DNA from: Planctomycetales bacterium
GTDB taxonomy: Bacteria > Planctomycetota > UBA11346
Assembly: GCA_025362255.1 (NCBI GenBank)
Contig: JANYGY010000102.1
Coordinates: 1 to 5,060, forward strand
DNA: 5,060 nucleotides
Reading direction: 5' to 3'
A program made the translations under genes and the position numbers. This document shows positions 1-5,060 of the stretch, piece after piece. Positions within the stretch are counted from its first letter, which is position 1; each line of letters starts with the position of its first letter. Below the pieces are notes generated by a model, which was given only the letters and a program-made list of their open reading frames with translations, was not told the DNA's origin and searched no databases.

Positions 1-333
1 GCGATCAGTCTGCGGGTGTCCCTTGGTGTCGGTGAAGCTGATGTCGCGATCGAGTTCCTTGTCCGGCAGGTCTTCCAGCAGGTGCGCCCAGCGCCGTTCA
101 AGTTCACTGACCAGCATGGACGATTCGTTGATCGTCAACACCGACCACAGGACCAGCGGATTGCGCTCGTCGCCCAGGATGCGGTCCAGCCACAAACGTT
201 CAGCGAGCAGCAGGTGCGACCAGGTCGACAGCACTTCATGTGGAATCGGCAGTTCCGCGAATACGTCCAGAAGCCGTCGATTGGCCCAGGCGTCATAAGC
301 AAAAGCGCGGCGGAAGGTGGTGATGCGAGCCAT
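1..333 (-). CDS. DinB-family putative metal-dependent protein, C-terminus cut by left window edge
   Basis: An open frame reads from ATG at 333-331 without a stop to base 1, giving 111 residues of a family whose members are usually about 150-170. The N-terminus has the DinB signature: Y13-D-A-W-A-N-R-R-L-L near the start, then S39-H-L-L-L-A-E-R-L-W-L-D-R-I-L-G54. H40 sits where the first of the three metal-binding histidines lies. The end visible here (I98-SFTDTKG105) resembles the short hairpin before the family's HxxxH metal motif, which would lie beyond the edge. DinB/YfiT-like proteins are four-helix bundles. Some are thiol-dependent transferases (bacillithiol or mycothiol type), but most have no known substrate, so none is assigned. 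The frame stays open upstream of the ATG with no better start, and no strong ribosome site is visible. It follows the membrane-protein gene by 85 bp on the same strand. Confidence 0.85.
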   Translation of the reverse strand, partial: MARITTFRRAFAYDAWANRRLLDVFAELPIPHEVLSTWSHLLLAERLWLDRILGDERNPLVLWSVLTINESSMLVSELERRWAHLLEDLPDKELDRDISFTDTKGHPQTDR

Positions 334-418
334 GCCGATGATGGTGGCGAATTTCCGCCAGATCTCCAGCTCAATGCCGGGGTCTTCTCGGGTGGAGTCT
401 CTCTCGCCTGGGACTTTT

Positions 419-841
419 CTAGACCGCCGCCACGGGCCACAGCAGCAGGCCGAGCTTGAGCGTCCAGGCGCCGGTGCGGAGCCAGTTGCCGCGGATCAGG
501 CGGGCGATCGCGACGTCGTCCTTGGCTTTGGCCAGCCGCTGGTGCTGGGGGACGGACAGACCGAACGTCACGATCCAGGCGACGATTTCACAACCGAGCA
601 CCGCATACTGCCGCGCATCTCCGGTGGTGTACGCCAACCAGCAGCCCACCAGCAGGCTGATGATCATCGGGCCCCCGGCAAGCAGGCCGAGCGCGGCGCT
701 GTGGGCCTGATGGAATGAAGCCCAGGCATCCGCAGCGATCGAGCGGAACGCAGGATAATGGATGAGCTGGACCAACCAGATCAGCCCGACCAGATAAGCG
801 CTGACGGCAAGCTGGAACGTCGCGGCAGAAGAAGCTGTCAT
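419..841 (-). CDS. Uncharacterised four-helix integral membrane protein
   Basis: The product is 140 residues with about four predicted membrane helices, near residues 8-27, 48-71, 77-97 and 120-139. Short conserved-looking stretches lie at helix ends: QLIHYPAF (25-32), FHQAHS (43-48), GPMI (57-60), VPQHQRLA (97-104) and NWLRTGAW (119-126). I recall similar small membrane proteins with this HYPxF / VPxHxxL / NWxRTxAW pattern from several phyla, but know no function for them. Histidines 28, 44, 47 and 100 fall near the predicted membrane boundaries, which could suit a cofactor site; this is speculation. The ATG at 841-839 is the natural start because the first helix follows directly. A weak CGGAA lies upstream. 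The gene begins 30 bp after the NifU-like gene ends and is probably cotranscribed with it. No function is proposed. Confidence 0.8.
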   Translation of the reverse strand: MTASSAATFQLAVSAYLVGLIWLVQLIHYPAFRSIAADAWASFHQAHSAALGLLAGGPMIISLLVGCWLAYTTGDARQYAVLGCEIVAWIVTFGLSVPQHQRLAKAKDDVAIARLIRGNWLRTGAWTLKLGLLLWPVAAV

Positions 842-871
842 AGCGACCGATTCCGGGCAATTGGCTCGAGC

Positions 872-1642
872 TTAGATGGGAAAAGGCGAGGCTTCTTCAT
901 CCATCCCCGAGACATGTACCGCCAAGGTCGCGATCAGATGGTTGTTCAGCGAGTCGGTGATGAACTGCAAGGTGCCGCCGACCGAGGACGAGCACGAGCC
1001 GCAGGCGCCATGATACTGCACGAACAGGTCGTTGCCCTTGAGGTCGACCAGATCGAGACCGCCGCCATCGCTGGCCAGCGCCGGACGCACATGCTGATCG
1101 AGGACGCCTTCGATGCGTTTCACTTTCTCGAACAATCCGCAGTCGATGAATGGCTTGGCATTGCTGGCCGCGACCGGCGCGGGCTGCTGCCAGCGCTCGG
1201 CGGCTTTGCGCAAAACGTAAAACGGGGTGTCGGCATCCAGGGTCAGCGGGATCGCGGGGGCTGAACTGCCCTTGCGCAGCACGGTGTCGACGCTGCGCGG
1301 GCTGATGGTCGCGGTCTCGGCGATGGTTTTGCCGATCGCCAATTCGCACATGGCGTCATACGCGGCCAGCAGATCGCCGGTGGCGGTCGAGCGGAACCGC
1401 GCGTCCTTGACCACTCCCTGCGGATCCACGACCAGGTACAGGCTGATGTGATCGGGCGCATTTTGCGCCCCGTGTTCCGTGCTGATCAGGCGACAGCCGC
1501 GCGCTTGGGCGTTGGCGTCGGTGAAGTCTCCGAGGTAGTCCAGCCGTTGCAGCCGCGCCGTGACGCTGGGCGAAAGCTCGCTCGCACCAGGAGCGACAGA
1601 ACCCGTGGCGGCATGAACAGAGTCGAGGTCGCTGCTAGTCAC
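872..1642 (-). CDS. NifU-family iron-sulfur scaffold/carrier with a cysteine-less IscU-like N-terminal domain
   Basis: The product is 256 residues from the GTG chosen here, or 271 from a TTG at 1687. The C-terminal NifU domain (about 171-243) has the expected V-R-P-A-L-A-S-D-G-G-G element with DGGG at 192-195. It also has the cluster-binding CGSC motif (C214, C217), followed by a small-residue run and a helix. In Nfu-type proteins this CxxC pair binds a [4Fe-4S] cluster at a dimer interface and passes it to apo-proteins in the cytoplasm. Residues about 35-115 resemble IscU (VVDPQGVVKDARF followed by LAIGKTIAEA), but the Cys of the usual CGD motif is replaced (NAPD) and the usual GCG is replaced by ATG. 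That domain is therefore unlikely to assemble clusters. GTG at 1642-1640 is preferred because GGAG lies 7 nt upstream, whereas the TTG has no visible ribosome site. The family call is firm; the scaffold or carrier role is inferred. Confidence 0.88.
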   Translation of the reverse strand: MTSSDLDSVHAATGSVAPGASELSPSVTARLQRLDYLGDFTDANAQARGCRLISTEHGAQNAPDHISLYLVVDPQGVVKDARFRSTATGDLLAAYDAMCELAIGKTIAETATISPRSVDTVLRKGSSAPAIPLTLDADTPFYVLRKAAERWQQPAPVAASNAKPFIDCGLFEKVKRIEGVLDQHVRPALASDGGGLDLVDLKGNDLFVQYHGACGSCSSSVGGTLQFITDSLNNHLIATLAVHVSGMDEEASPFPI

Positions 1643-1649
1643 GGCATTG

Positions 1650-1653
1650 CTCC
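1650..1653 (-). promoter_or_regulatory. Ribosome binding site deciding the NifU-like gene start
   Basis: On the minus strand GGAG is followed by a 7-nt spacer (CAATGCC) and GTG at 1642-1640. This favours the GTG over the in-frame TTG at 1687-1685, which has only a CGCTATCGG context upstream. The spacer also contains an out-of-frame ATG followed at once by CCG and TGA. Confidence 0.5.
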
Positions 1654-1719
1654 GCTGACGATCTTCGTGCGGGGCCGGTGACGACAACCGATAGCGCCGG
1701 TGGTCAATGCGCCGGCTTC

Positions 1720-2442
1720 TTAGGAGCCGAGCACATATGCCGCGATCGATCCGGCAACGGCAGCGTTCAAGCTTTCGGTGCCGCCGGGCATCGGCAGGGT
1801 CAATCGTTCAGCACAGCGATCGAGCCACGCCGGCGGGATGCCGTTGGCTTCGCCGCCGATCACCAGCCAGCGCGGACCGGCACTGAAAGTCGCGGGCGGT
1901 TGGCCGCCACTGACCACCAGGGCGCAGGCGCGCGCGTCGCTCGGCAAGAGCGACGCATCGCCATTATACAGGTGGACCAGCGCCAACGCTCCGGCAGACG
2001 CCTGCACCGCTTTCGGGCCGAACGGATCTGCGCCGCCATCGACAATGATCTGCCGTCGCCCGAATGCCGCGGCCGAGCGGATCAGCGTTCCGACATTCCC
2101 CGGATCGGCGACCCCGACCAGCACCAGGCCTCCGGCCGCCGGGTTCAGGGCGGGGACCTTGGGCAGGGCGAAGGCCGCGAGATATCCCGAGGCCGAGGTC
2201 GCGCGCGACAGCCGTTGAGCGACTCGCGCACTGACCGTGATCGCTGTCGGCCAGCCCGGAGGCAGGGTCTCGTCATCGCGCACCAGCAGATGTACCGGCT
2301 GCCACCCCGTCTGGATGAAAGCGTCGATCAGGCGCAGGCCTTCGGCCAAAAACAGTCCCTGGTTGCGGCGTTCCGAAGCCTCGCCCAGCCGGGCCAACTG
2401 CTTGATCAGGGGATTATCGGCAGCGGAGATCGCAACGGGCAT
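1720..2442 (-). CDS. SpoU/TrmH-family RNA 2'-O-ribose methyltransferase
   Basis: The 240-residue product has the two-domain layout of SpoU enzymes. An N-terminal L30e-like RNA-binding part (about 5-90) opens with NPLIKQLARL and has the FLAEGLRLID element at 31-40. The SPOUT catalytic domain follows from about 105. All three SpoU motifs are present: motif 1 DPGNVGTLIRSAAAFG (113-128, with N116 and R122), motif 2 VIGGEANGIP (194-203, E198), and motif 3 LPMPGGTESLNAAVAGSIAA (216-235), which forms the trefoil knot that binds S-adenosylmethionine. These enzymes methylate a ribose 2'-OH in rRNA or tRNA. The N-terminus is closer to the YsgA/TsnR-like group than to E. coli RlmB, so 23S rRNA is the likelier target, but the nucleotide cannot be named. 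No Shine-Dalgarno is clear before the ATG at 2442. It is the first gene of the minus-strand block. Confidence 0.92.
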   Translation of the reverse strand: MPVAISAADNPLIKQLARLGEASERRNQGLFLAEGLRLIDAFIQTGWQPVHLLVRDDETLPPGWPTAITVSARVAQRLSRATSASGYLAAFALPKVPALNPAAGGLVLVGVADPGNVGTLIRSAAAFGRRQIIVDGGADPFGPKAVQASAGALALVHLYNGDASLLPSDARACALVVSGGQPPATFSAGPRWLVIGGEANGIPPAWLDRCAERLTLPMPGGTESLNAAVAGSIAAYVLGS

Positions 2443-2581
2443 GGATGTAAGGACTATCAGCCAGTCCGGATTTCGCGACCTGCTAACCTATGAACTGGGC
2501 GATCCAATTGACTGGGGCCGTGCCGATTCCTAGCTTATCGGTGAAATTCCCGGCCACGCTGGCTGGGCGAAATGGAGTCGC
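2443..2581. other. Divergent intergenic region
   Basis: This 139-bp gap separates the leftward methyltransferase block from the rightward EIIA block and must hold promoters for both. It is less GC-rich than the flanking genes around 2440-2550. A rightward -35/-10 pair is visible at 2508-2536. For the leftward direction I saw no pair with acceptable spacing: TTGGAT on the minus strand (2503-2508) is followed by TAGGTT after only 11 bp. No RNA gene or terminator was seen. Confidence 0.6.
2508..2536 (+). promoter_or_regulatory. Candidate sigma-70-type promoter for the EIIA operon
   Basis: TTGACT (2508-2513) is separated by exactly 17 bp from TAGCTT (2531-2536). The first hexamer matches the -35 consensus at five of six positions, while the second matches the -10 at only three. 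Transcription would begin near 2543, leaving a leader of about 40 nt before the ATG at 2582. A 5-bp inverted repeat, CCGAT (2523-2527) and ATCGG (2537-2541), flanks the -10. The element lies in the only sizeable divergent gap (2443-2581). No comparable promoter was found for the leftward block. Confidence 0.35.
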
Positions 2582-3055
2582 ATGTCCGCTGCCCGCATGT
2601 CACAGGTGATCGTTCCCAACGTGTTCACCCTTCTGCCGGCTGACGCTGACAAGCGCACCATCATCCACACCCTCGCCGAAGCGATGGTGACGGCCAAGAA
2701 ACTCTCACCGAGCCAGGTGGCGACGATCGTCGAAGAGGCGATGGGCCGCGAAGCTGTCGGCTCGACCGGGATCGGCCATGGCATCGCGATTCCCCACTGC
2801 CGCACGGCCTTGGTGTCCGAGATCATCTGCTCCTATGGCCAATGCCCGCTCGGTCTGGATTTCGACAGCCTCGATGGCGAACCGGTGCACAGTGTGTTTC
2901 TGCTGCTGACCCCGCCCGATCGCAAAGAAGATCATCTGGCCTTAATGAAATCATTCGCCAGCCAGATCCGCAAAGAGCATTTCTGCGAATTCCTCCATCA
3001 GGTTCCGACCTCGCAAGCGCTGACCGATCTGCTGACCGAGTTCGAGGGCCAGTGA
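2582..3055 (+). CDS. PTS EIIA domain protein (EIIANtr/fructose type), first of a pair
   Basis: This 157-residue single-domain protein belongs to the PTS EIIA type 2 family (PtsN/FruA/MtlA EIIA), at the usual length for stand-alone members. The signature runs from R56-E-A-V-G-S-T-G-I-G-H66 to G-I-A-I-P-H72-C-R. H72 is the expected phosphorylated histidine, and H66 is also present. The C-terminal half has the typical LLLTPPDRKEDHLALMKSF stretch (107-125) with the second conserved histidine, H118. EIIA takes phosphate from HPr. With no membrane EIIB/EIIC gene in the window and a context unlike a sugar uptake operon, a regulatory PtsN-like role is likelier than transport. GGAG (2574-2577) lies only 4 nt before the ATG, a little close, but the next in-frame ATG (2597) has nothing better. 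The stop codon overlaps the start of the next gene. Confidence 0.92.
   Translation: MSAARMSQVIVPNVFTLLPADADKRTIIHTLAEAMVTAKKLSPSQVATIVEEAMGREAVGSTGIGHGIAIPHCRTALVSEIICSYGQCPLGLDFDSLDGEPVHSVFLLLTPPDRKEDHLALMKSFASQIRKEHFCEFLHQVPTSQALTDLLTEFEGQ
3044..3048 (+). promoter_or_regulatory. Ribosome binding site inside the first EIIA gene, serving the second
   Basis: GAGGG lies 6 nt before ATG 3055, within the last codons of the upstream gene. The upstream TGA (3053-3055) shares one base with this ATG, the usual layout of translational coupling. It fixes the start at 3055, although the reading frame is open further upstream. Confidence 0.55.
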
Positions 3056-3522
3056 TGCCGGCAGCGGCCATCGCCTTGGCCGCCTATCTCGATCCCGCGC
3101 GGGTGACGTTCTTTGCTCCCGCCATCAGTCAGCGCAACGCGCTCATCCAACTCGCCGAACAGGCGGGCGAAGAGTGGGTCGCGGCGCAACGCGCCGCTTT
3201 CATCACCGCCTTGTTCGATCGCGAAGCGGTGACCACCACCGCCATTGGCGGGGGCATCGCCGTGCCCCATGCGCGCCTGGGGCACCTCGATCGCTGCTCC
3301 ATCACGATCGGTCTCGCCCCTGGCGGCATCTCGTGGAATGCCCGCGATCTTCAGCCGGTATCGCTCATTGTGCTGATCGCGGCGCGCGAAAGCCAACCGA
3401 CCGAGCACCTGCATCTGCTCGCTGCCATCGCCGCCCTCGCCCGCACGCCCGATCGTTGCGCTGCGATCGTTGCGGCGCCGACGCCGGACGCGGCGATTGC
3501 GGCATTTTTGCAGACCCGTTAA
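3055..3522 (+). CDS. PTS EIIA domain protein (EIIANtr/fructose type), second of a pair
   Basis: The 155-residue product is a second full EIIA type 2 domain, clearly diverged from its neighbour. The core reads F54-D-R-E-A-V-T-T-T-A-I-G-G-G-I-A-V-P-H72-A-R, with the phosphorylatable histidine at the same residue number as in the upstream protein. E117-H-L-H-L-L (117-122) supplies the second conserved histidine region. It lacks the His equivalent to H66 of its partner (Gly here). Keeping both active-site histidines suggests that both proteins still accept phosphate from HPr. The pair may act in sequence or regulate different targets; this is inference. The one-base stop/start overlap implies stoichiometric expression with the first EIIA. 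An adjacent ptsN pair is known in Chlamydiae. No EIIB, EIIC, HPr or EI is present in the window. Confidence 0.9.
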   Translation: MPAAAIALAAYLDPARVTFFAPAISQRNALIQLAEQAGEEWVAAQRAAFITALFDREAVTTTAIGGGIAVPHARLGHLDRCSITIGLAPGGISWNARDLQPVSLIVLIAARESQPTEHLHLLAAIAALARTPDRCAAIVAAPTPDAAIAAFLQTR

Positions 3523-3530
3523 CCTCACCT

Positions 3531-5060
3531 ATGCTGTCCGACCACGCTGCTTCACGAGTCGTCCGCTGGTGGCCGTTGACCCTCATCCTGATGCTCTTGC
3601 CGCTGTGGAGTGTCGGCCTGTTCGGGCGGTGGTATTGGACTCCGGACGAACCACGCGAGGCCGAGATCGCCTGGAACATGGTCAATCAAACGCAGAAATC
3701 CGTGCCCGAGCTGGCGGGGATGGCCTTTTGCGAAAAGCCACCGTTGACCTATTGGGCCAGCGGCGCGGCGATGGCGGGCTTCGGCAAGACGCCGGCGGCC
3801 GCGCGCTTGCCGAATCTGCTGTGGGCCCTGATCGCGGTCTTGTCGATCGCGTGGCTGGCGCATACGATGGCGGGCGCCGGGGCGGCGCTGGTCGCGGGCC
3901 TAGCCACTGGGACCTTCAGCTTGTCGTATCAGGTGGCGATCTGGCTGGCCAGCGATGCCCCGTTGGTGGCGGGGTCGTGCCTCGCGCTGGTTGGCGCTTT
4001 CCGCGGCGTCACCGCCCTGACCTCGCGCGACAAGCTGACCTGGTACACGGTCATGCACGTCGGTCTGGTGCTTGGTTTCCTGGCGAAAAACATCGTCGGC
4101 TGGATTGTCCCATTGGCGGCGCTCGGCGGGTTCCTCCTGTGGGAGCGCCGGTGGCGCGAATTGCTGCGCTGGGAACTGTATGTTGGTCTGCTGGTGCAGG
4201 TCGCGGTGCTTGGTCCGTGGATCGCCGCCGTCATGGAACAGGCCGATGGCCGGCGTTATGTGCGGATCTTTTTCTACGATAATCTGATCGGGCGCTTCCT
4301 GCCGGTCGCCAGTGAAGGCGGTTACCGTGACGGCCACCGGAATCTGCCGGGCAAATACCTCCTCGAATTGCCGCTATATCTGCTGCCGTGGCTGTTTCTG
4401 ACCGGCGCCGCGGTGCGCCGGGGCTGGAGCGCCTTGCGCACGCCGTCGGGCGACCTCGCCGCCTGGCGGTGGATCGTCTGCGCCACGTTGCCAGCGCTGC
4501 TGCTGCTGTCGGCTTCGACCACCGCGCGGGGCATTTATCTCGCGCCGGTGATGCCGGGGTTTGCGTTGGCCATCGCCTTGTGGGCGGCGCGGCATCTCTC
4601 GGCTCCCGATGCGTTCGAACGTGCCTGCCTGTGGCTGACCGCGGGCACGGTCGCCTTGGCGGCGTTCGCCGTCGGGCCGGGCTGCCTGCTGCTTGCCGGA
4701 CTCACGTCGCACCCCCTTGAACCGACGATCATCGCCGCCGTCATCGGGGGCGGTCTCGCTGCCGGGATCCTTGGCTACAAGGTGCTCGCGCAGCAGCATC
4801 GCATGGCCTGGATCGGCTCTCTGGCCAGTTCCATGCTGGCCTTGAATGTCGCACTGCTGGTCGCCTGGATCGGCGCATTTCCGGTGATCGATCGGTGGCA
4901 GGATCTGACTCCGACCATCCGCCAGGTCTCCCAAATCGTGCAAAGCCGGCCGATGGTCATTTATCAACCGGACGAAACCATCCTCGCCAATCTCAGTTAC
5001 CTGGCTGACCTGCGCCTGACCCGCATCGATCAGGCCGACGACGCGCGCGCATGGCTGTTG
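3531..5060 (+). CDS. ArnT/PMT-like membrane glycosyltransferase (GT39/GT83 type), C-terminus cut by right edge
   Basis: The frame is open from ATG 3531 to the last base, giving 510 residues of a probable 500-600-residue polytopic protein. After helix 1 (about 13-31) comes the first periplasmic loop motif WTPDEPREAEIAWNM, with the acidic pair D39-E40 and E45 that is catalytic or metal-binding in this GT-C fold. C-E68-K-P-P-L-T-Y-W75 and A-A-R-L-P-N95 follow. Later family marks are SDAPL (141-145), GFLAKNIVG with K186 (182-190), FFYDNLIGRF (247-256) and H269-x3-P before a LPW element at 285-287. Many further helices follow, then a soluble-looking tail from about 460. Such enzymes move a sugar from a polyprenyl-phosphate donor to lipid A, protein or another acceptor on the outer face of the inner membrane. 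The acceptor is unknown here. The gene starts 8 bp after the EIIA pair with no evident Shine-Dalgarno, suggesting coupled translation. Confidence 0.9.
   Translation, partial: MLSDHAASRVVRWWPLTLILMLLPLWSVGLFGRWYWTPDEPREAEIAWNMVNQTQKSVPELAGMAFCEKPPLTYWASGAAMAGFGKTPAAARLPNLLWALIAVLSIAWLAHTMAGAGAALVAGLATGTFSLSYQVAIWLASDAPLVAGSCLALVGAFRGVTALTSRDKLTWYTVMHVGLVLGFLAKNIVGWIVPLAALGGFLLWERRWRELLRWELYVGLLVQVAVLGPWIAAVMEQADGRRYVRIFFYDNLIGRFLPVASEGGYRDGHRNLPGKYLLELPLYLLPWLFLTGAAVRRGWSALRTPSGDLAAWRWIVCATLPALLLLSASTTARGIYLAPVMPGFALAIALWAARHLSAPDAFERACLWLTAGTVALAAFAVGPGCLLLAGLTSHPLEPTIIAAVIGGGLAAGILGYKVLAQQHRMAWIGSLASSMLALNVALLVAWIGAFPVIDRWQDLTPTIRQVSQIVQSRPMVIYQPDETILANLSYLADLRLTRIDQADDARAWLL

Noticed and set aside
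345..360. Inverted repeat TGGCG/CGCCA just upstream of the DinB-family start
   Set aside because: A 5-bp stem without a T-run. It could be a weak leader hairpin, but such short repeats are expected by chance in GC-rich DNA.
16..459. 147-residue plus-strand open frame at the left edge
   Set aside because: It lies opposite the DinB-family frame, which has a clear family signature but is partial. The plus-strand product resembles nothing and is Gln/Arg/Pro rich.
1713..1727. Small hairpin covering the methyltransferase stop codon, considered as a terminator
   Set aside because: The stem is only about 6 bp with a mismatch on the transcribed strand and a 3-nt loop, and no T-run follows. It does not meet the pattern of an intrinsic terminator.
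1678..2493. 271-residue plus-strand open frame opposite the methyltransferase
   Set aside because: Rich in Arg, Gln and Gly with no family signature. The minus strand carries all three SpoU motifs here, so this is a GC-driven antisense shadow.
2998..3528. 176-residue minus-strand open frame opposite the second EIIA
   Set aside because: Arg/Gly/Asp-rich antisense shadow of a gene with clear EIIA active-site motifs.
3470..4282. 270-residue plus-strand open frame overlapping the EIIA end and the glycosyltransferase start
   Set aside because: It begins with an Arg run and shows no conserved motif. The frame starting at 3531 carries the ArnT-like motifs and stays open to the window edge.
4374..4967. 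197-residue minus-strand open frame within the glycosyltransferase
   Set aside because: Low-complexity Arg/Gln/Asp/Gly composition typical of antisense frames in GC-rich genes. The plus-strand frame is a continuous polytopic membrane protein.

Overview
The window looks like ordinary chromosomal DNA from a GC-rich (roughly 60-65% G+C by eye) Gram-negative-type bacterium. It is densely coded, with seven protein genes in two divergent blocks, and the largest gap between genes is 139 bp. The lineage cannot be fixed from the sequence. Two adjacent, unfused PTS EIIA (PtsN-like) genes recall the paired ptsN genes of Chlamydiae, and the ArnT-like glycosyltransferase suits a bacterium with an outer membrane. 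A member of the Planctomycetes-Verrucomicrobia-Chlamydiae group is therefore a reasonable but weak guess.

Minus-strand block, read right to left from about 2442 to the left edge: a SpoU/TrmH-family RNA 2'-O-ribose methyltransferase; a NifU-type iron-sulfur protein with an intact C-terminal CxxC domain and an N-terminal IscU-like domain that has lost its cluster-binding cysteines; a four-helix membrane protein of an uncharacterised family; and a DinB-family protein cut by the left edge. The first three are 30-77 bp apart and could share a transcript. The fourth follows after 85 bp.

Plus-strand block, from 2582 to the right edge: two EIIA proteins with overlapping stop and start codons, each with a phosphorylatable histidine at residue 72. 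Eight bases later comes a large polytopic glycosyltransferase of the ArnT/PMT (GT39/GT83-like) type, which runs off the right edge. The tight spacing suggests one operon joining phosphoenolpyruvate-dependent regulation to cell-envelope sugar modification. A candidate sigma-70-type promoter lies in the divergent gap at 2443-2581.

No RNA genes, mobile elements, CRISPR arrays, attachment sites or convincing terminators are visible. The window holds no obvious new multi-gene system. The points most worth a second look are the degenerate NifU architecture, the EIIA pair joined to a glycosyltransferase, and a strong excess of GATC and CGATCG sites.
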